DNA of 64,000 nucleotides from Lotus japonicus (Eukaryota; Streptophyta; Magnoliopsida; Fabales; Fabaceae), in the NCBI RefSeq assembly GCF_012489685.1, contig NC_080046.1:3660501-3724500 (forward strand), given 5' to 3'. The notes beneath the pieces were generated by a model. It was not told where the DNA came from. It searched no databases and saw only the letters and a program-made list of their open reading frames with translations. This document shows positions 47,552-58,898 of the stretch, in pieces. How positions within the stretch are numbered: the stretch's first letter is position 1; each line of letters opens with the position of its first letter. The translations under genes and the position numbers were made by a program.

Positions 47552-48667
47552 TCTTCTCTGATGAAGGGAAACTGAAAAGCTTCTTAACTCCATTCTTATC
47601 CAAAATCTCATAATTACACTTAGCTCAATTCTTCTCTGAAATCTTCACTCCACCCCACCCCTTTAACACCATCCAAAAGATGCTAACGGAATATTCCTTT
47701 AACTCAAATTAATTAATTAAAATATAAATGATAAATTAATTACATTATCCTCTAACCAAATAATAATTGTACTATAATTTTGTAAATATTCTAAATATTT
47801 ATAAAATATTTTAAATACCTCCAAATAAAAAATAATAATTAAACTTGATGTTTATTATGGTCAAAATATTTCTCTCTCTAATATAACTCAAATTTAAATA
47901 TGTTGTATTTCAGTCAAAATATTTATCAAATGATGAGTTCTTAATACCTGTGTATAACCTTAAACAACTTATATTTTAGAACTTAAAATGTCATGTGCTT
48001 AAGTGCTCATACAACCTAATAACTAAGGTAATCACATATCGTCATAACACAATTATATTTTGAAAGTTTAGTAAACTTATTGACAAATTTTTTTAGTAAA
48101 TTTTGTGGTAAAGTTTTTTAGTTTTGATGGTTCTGACATTGAGTTAAGTTTTGCTAAATTTGTGATGGAAAATGTTGTTGCCTTGAAGAGGATGATTTCA
48201 AACTTAGCTGGAAGCTACGTAACTCAGATCCGGAAGAAGTAAAACAGAAGTTGTTCTCGTTTAAGAAATGTTCTAGTTCTATGAATTTGGAATTACACCA
48301 AGAAGGCCAGAACATGCTTTATTGTAAATCATTTGTGCTGCCCTCCAAATAACAAGGATTTGTTTACTTGAATGAGCAATGATTATCTCGTGCTACTTTT
48401 ATTTTTTTAAAAAAAGGTATATTTATTATTTAGTTAGAAGGTAACGTAATGTATTTATATTTAAATTAATTAATTTTGAGTTAAAAGAATATTCCGTTAG
48501 CATCTTTTGGATGGTGTTAAAGGGGGTGGGGTAGAGTGTAGAATTTAGAGAAGAATTGAGTTAAGTGTAATTGTGAGATTATTATTGGGGTGGAGTGCAT
48601 ATTTTGGATAAGAATGGAGCTAAGTGTTATTCTCACAAATCTTAAGGGGGGTGAGTGTATTTTACTC
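47552..48667 (+). mobile_element. Pack-MULE-like TIR element
   Basis: Inverted repeats of roughly 110-130 bases (about 47588-47715 and 48470-48625) share GATGCTAACGGAATATTC. Candidate 10-bp target duplication TAAATCCAAT lies at 47542-47551 and 48668-48677. It interrupts the dispersed repeat, whose unfilled form is seen near 27030. The extreme ends do not match well as inverted repeats, and about 30 bases near the left end are duplicated at 48752-48778, so the exact boundary is uncertain. An F-box/FBD-like gene fragment is inside. Confidence 0.6.
48115..48352 (+). pseudogene. F-box/FBD-like C-terminal fragment
   Basis: One frame reads ELSFAKFVMENVVALKRM and continues to YVTQIRKK. A second frame then continues KLFSFKKCSSSMNLELH and stops. 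The pattern fits the FBD region at the end of plant F-box/LRR/FBD proteins. A frame change near 48240 and the lack of any F-box make it a fragment, probably captured by the surrounding element. Confidence 0.45.
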
Positions 48668-48677
48668 TAAATCCAAT

Positions 48678-48975
48678 AGTATATTTCCTATGGATTTTGC
48701 ATAGATTTTTCATGCAACTAATTTTGTGATTTCAAAAATAATGTACTTTGATGAAGGGAAACTGAAAAGCTTCTTATTGTGTGGGCTCGTTCTCACAGCA
48801 CATACATTTTCTTGACGATTTGACCGATCAAATTGAAGATTCATGTTTTGTGAATAAAACATCAATATTTCTGCTCGATTCGATAGTTAATGAATTCACA
48901 CAGTACGTTCTACAAAAAGAGGCCAAAGTTGTTAGCTTGAAATTTTGGAAAGTAAAAAGCCAATAAGACACCCAA
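48678..48975. other. Repeat remainder and unassigned ORF-like stretch
   Basis: This is the rest of the dispersed repeat, then a 61-codon open frame (48781-48966) with no recognisable family. Confidence 0.4.
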
Positions 48976-48979
48976 CGTC

Positions 48980-49130
48980 TAAGCATCAGCACTCCCAGCG
49001 CTCAAACCCCAACAATCGGGAGTTCAGCGCCTAGGCGCCAACATTCCTAGTGCTCAAGCGCCAACAATCTGGAGGTTCGTGCCTAGGCGCTAGCTTCCCA
49101 CTGCTTGAGCGCCAGCAACCCTTATAAATA
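48980..49130. repeat. Short tandem repeat with GCGCCTAGGCGC palindromes
   Basis: About 2.5 imperfect units of 55-60 bases. Each holds a TGCTCAAGCGCC-like and a GCCTAGGCGC-like motif. It is notably GC-rich compared with its surroundings. Confidence 0.75.
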
Positions 49131-49264
49131 AAACGCTCGTTATTTGTTATAATAAAAACTGGAGGAAGTGTATTTTCTATTTATTGAAATTAGAAAATAA
49201 TTTTCATACGTGCATACACCCTTACTTCGACTAATATTAACATTGTTTCTTTAAAAAAAAACAT

Positions 49265-49503
49265 GGTTTAATAGCACTTTTAGTTCTTCATTTATCATGA
49301 TTTTGCACTTTTAGTCCCTCAAGAAAAAAATTAGTAAAATTAGTCCCTCATATTTACACACTTTTTCCGTTTTAATCCTAAATAGGGATCATATTTGTAA
49401 AAAATTAAGCAATGTGTGGAGGGCTAAAATGCTAATTTATTTTTATTGGAGACCAGAAGTGTCAAATCATAATAAGTGAGGGACAAAAAGAGTTATTAAG
49501 AAA
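49265..49503. mobile_element. MITE-like element
   Basis: The ends are approximate inverted repeats (TTTAATAGCACTTTTAGT against CTTAATAACTCTTTTTGT). The interior has TTAGTCCCTC and GAGGGACAAA motifs typical of nonautonomous plant elements. No clear target duplication. Confidence 0.45.
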
Positions 49504-49599
49504 AAAATTGTCAAAGCTTCTTAAAAAATTTAATTAGCTTTTTTTTGAAAGTAACAATTTAATTATTTAATGCAGGCACATGTTGATAGTGTAAAAAAA

Positions 49600-49908
49600 C
49601 TATGCATAATACTTTTTTTTCTCTTGAAATTATCCTCAACAAATTATAATTTAAATTGTATATTTTCTTTAATGTTTTGAATTATCTTAATAACTATTAT
49701 ATATACATCCCCAAGCATTTTGAGGATCCAGACACAGCGCACCGAGTGCCCAATCTCATAAAAAGTGAAAAAACCCTCATCGAATCCACCCATGGCCACT
49801 GCAGCGCCGCCACCCGCACCAACTCCGGCAGCCACATCATTGTCAGAAACCGCCACACACCGCCATCATGTGTTCACCTGCATCCGCCTCGCCACCCCTT
49901 CCGACGTA
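49600..49908 (+). pseudogene. Third NATA1-like acetyltransferase 5' fragment
   Basis: Shares upstream DNA and the first 39 codons with the arm copies. ATG at 49792, then a Pro/Ala-rich start and RLATPSDV, after which similarity ends abruptly at about 49908. It is more diverged from the arm copies than they are from each other. Part of its leader (TTTTGAGGATCCAGACACAG) is repeated at 49937, so the locus has also been locally duplicated. Not a functional gene. Confidence 0.75.
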
Positions 49909-49989
49909 AAAATTGTCAAATCAACACAATCAACCGAAAATTTTGAGGATCCAGACACAGCGCACCTAGTACCCATTCTCTTAAAAAGT

Positions 49990-50415
49990 CTAGCGAAACC
50001 TTACGTTCAAAAAAAATATGAAACCTCTAATAAATACTTGACTTAAACAAACTTTTAGTCCCTTCAAAATACATCATTTTTGTTTTTCATCCTTGAAAAA
50101 TTTTTTTTTGTTTAACATCCTCCCAAAATTAAAATTTTTGGTTTTAGTCCTTACTATCACATTTTTCATCCAATCTAGATGGAATTACACATGATATGAG
50201 TTAAATAGTTATTGTGGTAAATGATTATTGTAAATAGTTAAGAAGGGAGCATAGGAAATTTCGGACAAAGCGTTTAAATAAATGTAGAAAATAAAGTTGA
50301 GTTAATTAACTTAGGATCAGATAACATAAGCAAATAACATAAATTCACGCCTCAAGGGCAAAAGCAAGTACTAGAATTACAGTAACTGAAACAAGTTAAC
50401 GTCATATCTTGTTTC
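49990..50415. other. Spacer with TTTAGTCC-type motifs
   Basis: AT-rich. Contains TTTTAGTCC-like repeats at about 50055 and 50150. No gene seen. Confidence 0.5.
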
Positions 50416-50421
50416 CTTGTT

Positions 50422-51630
50422 CTACAACATCGCTAAAGTCGACGTTGGCAGCTTCGGGAGGATCCTCAGGGCCCTCCAACCCGGTGGAAGTAACTCTTTT
50501 AAAATCCCCAAGGAATCAAGATTAACAGCGGGATGAAGGTGCTTGATCTGGGCTTTGGCAATAAGAAAGCCACGTACGTGTTCTTTAGCCGCCGCCTGAG
50601 CATCCTCCTCCCTTATTTCTTCTTCAAGGGCTTTTGCCTGGGCATCCTTCTCAGTCGCGAGCTTGCACTTGGATGCCAGGTCAAACTTGGCCTCGACGAG
50701 CGCCTTATCATTACTCGCCAGCTCTCCTCGAAGGGCGGTGATTTCCTTGTCCTTGACAGCCAGGGCTTCCTCCTGGGAGGCAATAATACTCCCTTTGGTG
50801 TCGAGGTCCCGTTGAAGCTCCTCGACCCGGGTCTCGAGTTCCTCATCTTTCCCGCTCGCCATCATCAGCGCTAGTTTCGCCTCCTTAAGCTTTTGCTGCA
50901 TCTTCTTGACTTTGTCCTCCTCTGCTACCAGCTGGTCAGATAGTTTGGAGCAAGTATCGTTTGCCCGAAGGTTGTCGGAGCGCAGCTTCTCCACCTCCTT
51001 GCGGAGCTCGGCAACTCCGACAAGGGGTCGTGCGCGATGGGCCACTTTGGCGAACAGGCACCCGACGAGGAGGAGGCTGGACACAGCTTCCTGGGCAACA
51101 TCCTGCGGGTTCTGGCTGGGGGCTTCCCTCAACTTCTCAAGGTAAGGATGAGAAAGGAGGAAGGCGAAGGGGTCTTGAGGGGAGTCGTTGGGAGGACCCT
51201 GCTGGGCCGCAGAGAGTTTCTCTCCTTCATCACCGGCTCCGGGAAAGTTGGGTGAAGGAGACGGCGGGCGAACAGAGGAGGATGGTTGATCTCTCTTCAG
51301 TGAAGCCGCGGCGAGAGGGGCATCTGGGTGTGGAGATGCGCCCGTCTCGCCATGACAAGCAGACACTGGTGGATCACAGGCATCGTTTGGAGAGGGACCC
51401 GCGTCGGTAAACTCGGGCGCGGTGGGCCCTCCATCAGTGCTGATCGTGGGGGTAACCTGGGAGGTTGACTCACCCAGGTTTTTTCTTTTGGGCGAGCGTT
51501 CGACGGAGGTTCCCACCGGCGAGCATTTCCTCTTTTCCCCATCTCCGGCTGAGGGGGACGCCTTAACGTTCCCGGAGGTGAGGGCCTTCAGGAGATCGGC
51601 GGTGGAGAACTTCATTTTCCCTGAGAACAC
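50422..51630 (-). CDS. Gypsy-type transposon ORF, coiled-coil exon
   Basis: A frame of 402 residues from 51630. It has a disordered Pro/Ser-rich half and then a long coiled coil at about residues 205-350, rich in Glu, Lys, Leu and Ala. A splice-acceptor-like pyrimidine tract and AG (TTTTTGTGTTCTCAG) lies immediately upstream at about 51621-51635. This is therefore probably the 3' exon of a spliced gene whose 5' exon is the putative gypsy-type domain at 51749-52338. Such proteins are widespread in plant genomes and transposon-derived. The function is unknown. Confidence 0.65.
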   Translation of the reverse strand: MFSGKMKFSTADLLKALTSGNVKASPSAGDGEKRKCSPVGTSVERSPKRKNLGESTSQVTPTISTDGGPTAPEFTDAGPSPNDACDPPVSACHGETGASPHPDAPLAAASLKRDQPSSSVRPPSPSPNFPGAGDEGEKLSAAQQGPPNDSPQDPFAFLLSHPYLEKLREAPSQNPQDVAQEAVSSLLLVGCLFAKVAHRARPLVGVAELRKEVEKLRSDNLRANDTCSKLSDQLVAEEDKVKKMQQKLKEAKLALMMASGKDEELETRVEELQRDLDTKGSIIASQEEALAVKDKEITALRGELASNDKALVEAKFDLASKCKLATEKDAQAKALEEEIREEDAQAAAKEHVRGFLIAKAQIKHLHPAVNLDSLGILKELLPPGWRALRILPKLPTSTLAML

Positions 51631-51748
51631 AAAAAGGGAAAGTTGTTAGCAGCAAATGGGCGAGGGAAGGCGTAGAAGAAATATAAAAGGGCGACCTAAT
51701 TGCGGGAGGAGTTTGGAGCCGAGAGGGGCGCTGAGAAGTTCAGCACAA

Positions 51749-52336
51749 TCAAAAAGGGGGAAGTCGGGAAAGGATCCCGAAGGCGAAGTTTTCTCTGCCG
51801 GGCAGGGGCGCTCGAGAGGGATCGGCTACAAGTTTAGGACGTTTGGTCCAGTAAAAAGGCAAGAGGGCTCTACCGCTCTTTTGTGTGAACAATGATGGGT
51901 AAGCTGGGTGGACGACGACTTGAAAGTATCGACGGGCTAAAGAGGGTTCAGGATCATTTCGGTAAGGGATGATTCGTTCGTGGCCTAGGCGAGGCGTCAG
52001 TGTGACCCAGCCATGGAGTCCCAGAGATCGGGAATCCACTTCAAAGAAAGATAAGAAGAGGGAAGCCGAAGGAGCCCCATCAACACTATTGCAAAGGATC
52101 TCAAAGCACTTTAGGTAAGTCCACGAGTGGGGGTGCAGTTGGCAAAGGGAAACGTTAACGTCGTGCAACGTTTGGCTAAGAAATGGGGAGAAGGGGAGTT
52201 TAATGCCAAGATCAAGGAACAGATATTCGTATACAAAGAAGAAATGAGAGTACTTAAGGTCATTGAAGGCACGATGCTGCCATGGACGGTCTTGACCCCG
52301 GCAGCCTGTGGTACGAAGGAGGTTTTCTAATGATGA
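51749..52336 (-). CDS. Putative gypsy-type transposon domain exon
   Basis: The frame contains LRTTGCRGQDRPWQHRAF, then VYEYLFLDLGIKLPFSPF and HPHSWTYLKCFEILC. This is the layout of the putative gypsy-type transposon domain (PF04195). Its 5' side is cut at 52336, where an LTR-like insertion begins, so the ATG used by a simple ORF call lies in that insertion and is not the real start. The exon's 3' splice position is not resolved. Confidence 0.65.
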   Translation of the reverse strand, partial: SSLENLLRTTGCRGQDRPWQHRAFNDLKYSHFFFVYEYLFLDLGIKLPFSPFLSQTLHDVNVSLCQLHPHSWTYLKCFEILCNSVDGAPSASLFLSFFEVDSRSLGLHGWVTLTPRLGHERIIPYRNDPEPSLARRYFQVVVHPAYPSLFTQKSGRALLPFYWTKRPKLVADPSRAPLPGRENFAFGILSRLPPF

Positions 52337-53558
52337 AGTTGATAAGCGCATAATTGATACACTTTACGTGTGTCTTTCTAAGCTTCATTATATACATTTT
52401 TGTGCTTAATTGTTATGACTTAGTCATGTTTTGACCATTAGTGCTTATTTGGATTATTCATGGAAAAGTGCTTAATTCTATACTTTTAGTTTCTGTGACT
52501 GTTTTGCTATAACAGGTTGAAACTAGAGCTAAAAATATCCAAATAGGGCGAATAATACGTCGTTGGAAAGCTAACTCGAAGCCCTACAACTTTCATGTTC
52601 AGCACAATTGAAGAACAAGCCTCTAACATGGTCAAAATGGCCTTGCAAAGTTGCTATCGCTAATCCTACGAGTTTGGAACAGTCTGCACTAAAATGATCA
52701 TATCTTGGGCTACAGAACTCCAAATTAGGATCCATTTGAAGGCCCGCGAAGCTGACTTAAAGATCTACAACTCTCATGTTTACCTCAATTGAAGATTCAG
52801 ACTTCTTGTGGGGCCCGAGAATGCCTGAGTGCTCAGCAGCTTACTCCTTTACGTGGGCCCGATTTTGTGAAGATTTAGATAACAAAGATTGTTACTTGAT
52901 GAACAAGTTTATTTATTAGTATAAATAAGTGAGTTTAGGCTTTTGTTAGACCTCACCACCACCTCACCACATCTCACCATCACCTCCTCCACCTTCTCCT
53001 AATATCTCTCTCCATCTTTTCTAGTATGAGTTGCTAAACTCCATAGTTAGTCTTAGGATTTTTAATATTCTTGTGTTTGCAAACTTGAGGTTCTGTTCTT
53101 AATGCAAATTTCTTCTTTATTAATTCTCTTCATCTCTATTTCTGATCTAGGGTTTGCTTAATTCCGTAGTTTTAGAAATAAGAGTTGATGCATGTTCGCT
53201 TAGTTCATGTCAGTTCGTAACTGTTTCTTAATCGCTTAGTTTAGGAAACTGTGAATTGATTTTTGCTTAGTTAATCAAATCTCACGAATTAGGGAAACAA
53301 TAAGGAAGAATTAATCTTTTGTAACCAATGAAGGTTTGTTGCACTTGAATGTTATAATCCGATGACTAACACTTTCTTTTATTTGATTTAAATCTCTTTT
53401 AATTTCTGTTTGCTTACTTTTCAATCAATTCAACCAAACCCCTTTTTAATTTGATTTTGTTTTACTCTAATATCAATTAATACTTCACTGAGTCCTTGTG
53501 AGATTGATCCTGGTGTTCAACACCTTGTACTGCATTTAAAGCAGAATACTTTGACACG
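52337..53558 (+). mobile_element. LTR-like insertion (possible solo LTR)
   Basis: Starts TGATAAGCGC and has a TATA box (TATAAATAAG near 52920). Its last part resembles the 3' side of plant LTRs. It splits the gypsy-type ORF: protein-coding similarity lies on both sides. The right end (ACTTTGACA or nearby) is uncertain, and I find no matching 5-bp target duplication. Confidence 0.5.
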
Positions 53559-53769
53559 CACCCGCGACAGTGCGTTCGTCAGAAGTGCTGCAAAGGCCAC
53601 CAACCCTGCGGGCAAGGTCTGAGACGGAGTCATCAGTGGAAAGTTTTGATGGTTGGTCGAGGATCCCATGGTCAGGAACATCCTGGACCGGGGAAGGGAG
53701 GGTGGCAAAGGTTTCGGAGCGGTTAGCTTTGATTTCCTCCACGGAGGGAAGAGCTCCTGTTGGAGGCAT
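53559..53769 (-). pseudogene. 5' part of the gypsy-type transposon ORF
   Basis: ATG at 53769 (MPPTGALPSVEEIKA), then a short acidic region ending at SDLARRVGGLCSTSDER, where the LTR-like insertion begins. It lies on the same strand as 51749-52336 and would be the N-terminus of that protein. Sequence upstream (53770-54240) is GC-richer and looks like the element's 5' untranslated leader. Confidence 0.5.
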
Positions 53770-54409
53770 CGCGAAGGAGGACCGAAAAGGAAAAAAAGAG
53801 ATAGGGGCAAGGAAACTAACCAGAAAAAGGTCGTGCGGAAGGGAACAGGAAAGTTGGAGTTCGCGGGAGCCGGAGTGAAAAGCCAAGAAGGAATATGAAA
53901 GTAGTTGGTAGTGGCGAAAGGTGTGCAGTTAAGCAAGGAGTTGTGACCTGTAACGACAAGGTAAAATGATTGCGGGAGGAAAAGGACGCGAATCTCGGGG
54001 AAGGAGAGTAATGCATTAAAAGGTCGCGATGGTTGGTTGGTGCAAATTCAAATTGATGGGCTCGGTTATGATTAGAGGGGACGATTCGAGGACAACGGTT
54101 GAGATTCTATGGATTCGTTGGTTTTTGCGCTGCCTCAGTGAAACACGTGTCCTGCACGCGTCAAAACCTCTGTGACCCGCGACGGTCGCGGTATGGGGGC
54201 AGGGCGAGAGAATCGAGCTCTGTCGCCACAGTCTCACTCATTGCAAGCTCACTTATGGATTCAAATTTTCAAAATTTAGTTTAAGTTTCACTCACCGTGC
54301 CATGTTGGCCTTCGTTTTAGGTTACTAGACTCTAGCGTTAGTTAGTTTTTCATGATTGTCGCCCCAGTTGTTTAAAGACACTCTCAGCTCTCATGCTTCG
54401 AGCTCGGTG

Positions 54410-54733
54410 TCTTGTGGACTGGGCGAGACCCCAAGGCCCTCGCTCAGGGACGTTTGTCTGGGGGCGAAGTGCAGGCCAGAGAGTTGGGCCTTCTCCCATG
54501 TGGCCCAACTGGCCCATTAAGGACGCTAGGCTCAGCCCCATGCCTATAAATAGGGGGCGGTTACCAATTGTAAGGGACTCTTGGCTAATTTGAGGAATAA
54601 CAAACTTGAAATTCAGTCATATTCTCTCTCTAAGCGGTTGCTCTCTCTCTCTCTCTCTCTCTCTCTAGATTCTCTCATTGCAATCCCTTCACTCTAGGTA
54701 CTATATCTCATCTCTATGTTTTTGGATAGAACA
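54410..54733 (+). repeat. LTR fragment with TATA box, third copy
   Basis: Same family as 2340-2659. TATA box (CTATAAATAGG) near 54545, a CT microsatellite near 54640, and the CA end at 54733. It has more differences from the arm copies than they have from each other. It lies opposite to the nearby gypsy-type ORF, so the two are probably separate insertions. Confidence 0.7.
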
Positions 54734-56465
54734 CATTAATTGTGTTTATTCCAACTTAGAAAATTTAACTACCATTTTTATGAAAATTAAAAAAAATTGA
54801 AATAAAAATTTCTATATTTATTTGAAAAAAATAAATATAAAAAAATTTATAAAAAAAAATTCATTCTTGCATCAAATTATATATTTTTATTTAAATTTTA
54901 TTATCTTTATATGCCAGTTCAAAATTAGCATGTGAATATCCGTATAAATATGTCACGTTGTTTTCCATGTTAAATGTCAATGAAAAGTAAGCATTTATCA
55001 TAATTTATTCTAAATTTCAAATGGAGCAATCATCATCAATTCAAGATAATAACTATAAATAAGTCATATTAGTTAATAAATGACAATTAATATAGGTTAT
55101 AAAATTTCATATTCAATCAATCATTTTTAGTAAATATATATAAATTATTATTATAAATTGATTCTATAATTGTTCTTTAATGCTATTTGATTATGTATTA
55201 CCATATTTGTTTATTCAAATTTCAAATCAAATTTTATTAATAAATTTTAAATGATTCACAATTTTCATTAAAAATGTTCACAATTTTAAATCAATAAATT
55301 CATAAAAATAGAACAACATTAATTATAGCGTTAATTATGATGATTAAATCAAAGACATAATCAGTTTCCTACAAATGAAGAAATTACAGCTATTTTTTTG
55401 TGAGCAAAACAAATAAAAGCCTCAGTGATGGAGACTGGAGAGCATTATTTCCTTCCAACTATGAGAATTTTTTCGTTGCTTTGTCAATTGGAATGCATCT
55501 GCGTTTAATATTTTCCTCCATATATATCATGTATCCGTTGGAATTTCCTTCCATGTGTATATCATGTATCTGTTGCAATGTTTTTATGTCACCGTTATTT
55601 TATATGCTGCATGTTGAAGCTTTCACGAGCAACTTTGGTGGAAAAAATACCCACGAAACACCCATGCATGAAAGAATTATTTATAATATAAACCAACATG
55701 TCAATCATTCCTGAGCACTACATGTTGAGATTCCTTCTCCTCACTTCTTCACACCTTTTAGAATTGTGTTTATTCCATAGTCAACCATTTTTCCAGGACA
55801 TTGGCCATATTTTGTTTTGTTCAAACCATACTCATTCTTCTTAAGCACACAAGACTTGATTTCTCCCATCAACAAAAGAAGATAACTTTTCTCTTCAATT
55901 CCTTCATTCTCAATCATTTTTCATCTTTTTCTAATTTATCTCATCCTTCTTTTAAGCAGATAATTTGATTCCCTGGAAACAACCTAAGGTGATTTTTAAT
56001 TTCTACTTAACTCTTTGTTACGTTATCATTCCTTATGCGCTATCTCTTTTTGAAAATGGTGGTGTATGAAATTTCTTATGTATCATTTTAATGCTTTTCT
56101 CATTTGTGTTAAAATATAGATTTTATATTTTTATGTCGAATTTGTTTGTTCTTATTCTAAGAGGATCCTTCATTCTCTTGATATTTGACTATACTTTTTC
56201 CATACCTACTACGTTCTTATGATTTTTCTTCAAAGCAGATAAGTTTTAGTGTCCTCCAACATCAGCATATAAACTTTTATTTTTTTCTAATATATGTCAC
56301 ATTATTCATCATTCATTTCCCTTAAAAATTGTGTCAAAAATTTTATTTTATTTTACCAATCTATGTTATTATTCCCTCTTTTTTTCGTATTGCTCATTTT
56401 GGATTGTTAACTATTGATTACCATAATTATTGTCATTTAAATACATCTTCCATGTGGGATTATAT
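54734..56465. other. AT-rich DNA, nothing recognised
   Basis: Long AT-rich stretch. A 104-codon open frame (55400-55714) has a stretch (DGDWRALFP) faintly like LINE endonuclease, not enough for a call. Confidence 0.5.
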
Positions 56466-56466
56466 G

Positions 56467-56540
56467 GAATTTTTTTTTTGGAAGACCAAAAAGATATATT
56501 ATTAAAGCTAGATTGGAGAAACCAACCTGCAGGAAGTCCC
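56467..56540 (-). mobile_element. LINE 3' end fragment
   Basis: The minus strand reads TAATATATCTTTTTGGTC followed by a run of A, typical of a plant LINE 3' end. Very short, 5'-truncated. Confidence 0.4.
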
Positions 56541-56549
56541 TGATTTGAA

Positions 56550-56733
56550 GGGTTGTGTAAATGACCCATGATAAAGTTTGGGTTAAATAACCCATCATCC
56601 AATCACATTGGAGATAAATGAGTTGGAAATAAATTAATAAATAAAATATAGAAATTCTAACTCACCTATCTCCAATGTGATTGGATGATAGATTATTTAA
56701 GCAAAACTTTATCATGGGTCATTTAGACAACCC
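56550..56733. mobile_element. MITE with 10-bp target duplication
   Basis: A 184-bp element. The terminal inverted repeats start GGGTTGTGTAAATGACCC and extend about 75 bases with few mismatches. It is flanked by the direct repeat CTGATTTGAA at 56540-56549 and 56734-56743. The target length fits Mutator-type (MULE-derived) MITEs. Confidence 0.85.
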
Positions 56734-56779
56734 CTGATTTGAAATGTTTACAATAACTGGTAACGATAATAATATTCAT

Positions 56780-57340
56780 ATAGGGTGTTGGAGATGGAGG
56801 TCCAAGGTTCAAACCCTGAGGAGGAGCATTTGTAATTACTAACAACTAACCACTAACATTTGCCTATAAAAAAAATATAGTGACACAATATTTAATTATC
56901 TCTCAATCCAAAAAAGGAATTTATTTAAATTAGATTTGAATTTTATCAGCTAAAAACTTAATCTATTAACGATTACCTTAAATCAAATCGAAAAAAAATA
57001 TTTTTTTTTAACCAGTGGGAATGCTATTAGGATTCTGACTTTGCTACTATTTTTTAACAGAGACGCTCCTTTTAAAAGTTGGTTGTTGCAGCAACCTTAC
57101 AGACACAATCCTCTATGTATCGGTATCGATCATATATAGGTTTTTTTAAGGCTTAGGATTGTTCCCCTTTAGAATGGTTCTTAAGTAAGCCTGATGATTT
57201 GGGTTGTATATATATATATGTTTCCTCTTTTTGTTATCATGTTAGCTATCTTGTACTGTGGTCTCTGACCTTTTATGAATCTCTTATCGTTTTATTTTAT
57301 TTTCTGAAAAAAAGTAATCAAGACACATATATGTACATGT
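56780..57340. other. Spacer with a tRNA-type B box
   Basis: GGTTCAAACCC at about 56810, followed by an A-rich end (CCTATAAAAAAA) near 56870, suggests a SINE remnant or LINE tail on the plus strand. A TA tract lies at about 57209. No gene. Confidence 0.4.
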
Positions 57341-57352
57341 ACTAGTATATGA

Positions 57353-57369
57353 CCCATGCCTTGCACGGG
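57353..57369 (-). other. Helitron 3' terminal hairpin (second element)
   Basis: 7-bp stem with one wobble pair and AAG loop, 11 bases from CTAG. Matches the hairpin of the Helitron at 23328 in stem length and sequence type. Confidence 0.65.
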
Positions 57370-58898
57370 GAAATTTAATTTTGAATGTAAGTTTAAAATT
57401 TGCTGATCAAATATTGCTTAATTTTATTGGGTAATGATTGTGACGTGGTTTGGTTTTTGTTGTTTTTTTGCACATTTGTGTTTTGTTTCGTTTTGATTGA
57501 AGTATACAGTTTTTTTAGCAAAAAAAAGAAGACCATTGTTGGCATAGTTGTTGCTGCAAAGCACTGTGTTTTAGGGGCAAATATATGAGATCGATATGTG
57601 AAAATAGAGCAAAATTAAAAACAAACTGACAAAACTTTCGAATAGGAGAAAATGCACGACTGTGGTGTAAAACTCTTGTAGCTGAAAAAAACTTGAGGTT
57701 ACACTTAAAACGTGAAAATACTTCTTATTGTTAAATGACATCATTTGAGCATTAGACTTTAGAGCTCCCAACGGCAAGTTCTAAATCCTGCAATGTTCAC
57801 AATAAATATAAATGATTATAATCTCATGAAATATTGGTGGACAAATTCAAAAGTGTAGTTATAAAGATTTAGCAATTAGAATATGAAATCTAAACTTTGA
57901 TTTGAATTTTGAAATTATGTCTGATTCTATAAAAAATTTGAGGACGTTAAATGCTGATTTAAACTCCCTTCTGAAGTTGTCCTTCCCTTTAACCTTGAAC
58001 AGAATTTGATTGTGCACTAAATCACTTATTTCTTTGGGGATGTTCCATGCAGTCGTTTTAGATTAATTAAAAAAATGAAAAAATAGATATCTTATCAATT
58101 GATTGTGAAATTAAAATGTAATTTTATTTACATGTACATATTTACCTTTTCCATTTTATCCAGTATTGTGTTGCTTGTTTTATGGAGCAGGGCACAACCA
58201 TCACGATAAAAATTGTCAAAGTTGCAGATTCAGCATTATCAGCAACATTAATTAACAGCTTTTACCTAATGTAAATATAATTAAATAAATAGATAAATTG
58301 AATATGAATCAAACTAATTAAAATATGGTAAATGGAGTTTACCGTGAGGTAGATTTATGTGCATATTACATTTCGAACAATAATAAAGTGCTTCGTAAGA
58401 GGATGCTGCCCCGTGACATATGCAGTCATGGTAAAACCAATCATCAGTGGTCACAATTTCCTCAATCGCAGCATACACAATGAATATTGTACGCTGTAAT
58501 AATAAATATGAGTAATTGAATTCAAATATTTTCGAATCATTTCGTGAAATTTAAATTATTAATTGTAAAAAATAAATGGACGTAATTACAGAATTGAAAC
58601 TAATTTGGAAGAATGAATTTTAAACAATAAATGAACGTAATTAATGCATTAAATTTGTAATCATTAATTAAAAAAATGAATGAAAAATTAAATGTATGGT
58701 TAATGATTCGATTAATGCTGGCACTTACTTTCCTATTAAAATTTTCACAATTAAAAATAATTTTAAAAAAATTCATAATTAAAATTAATTAAACCTAATT
58801 AAATAATGTAAGAATCAATTCTATAATTATTTGAAATTTTGACCGAATATTATTGTGTCATAAATTTCTCATAATTCATTTCAATTTAATTCATTTTT

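Noticed and set aside
48781..48966. Small host gene of 61 codons
   Set aside because: No family resemblance or conserved copy, and it lies between repeats.
54410..54733. 5' LTR of the adjacent gypsy-type ORF
   Set aside because: Its promoter points away from that ORF, so they are likely unrelated insertions.
55400..55714. LINE endonuclease remnant
   Set aside because: Only one short phrase resembles the family; the rest of the frame does not.
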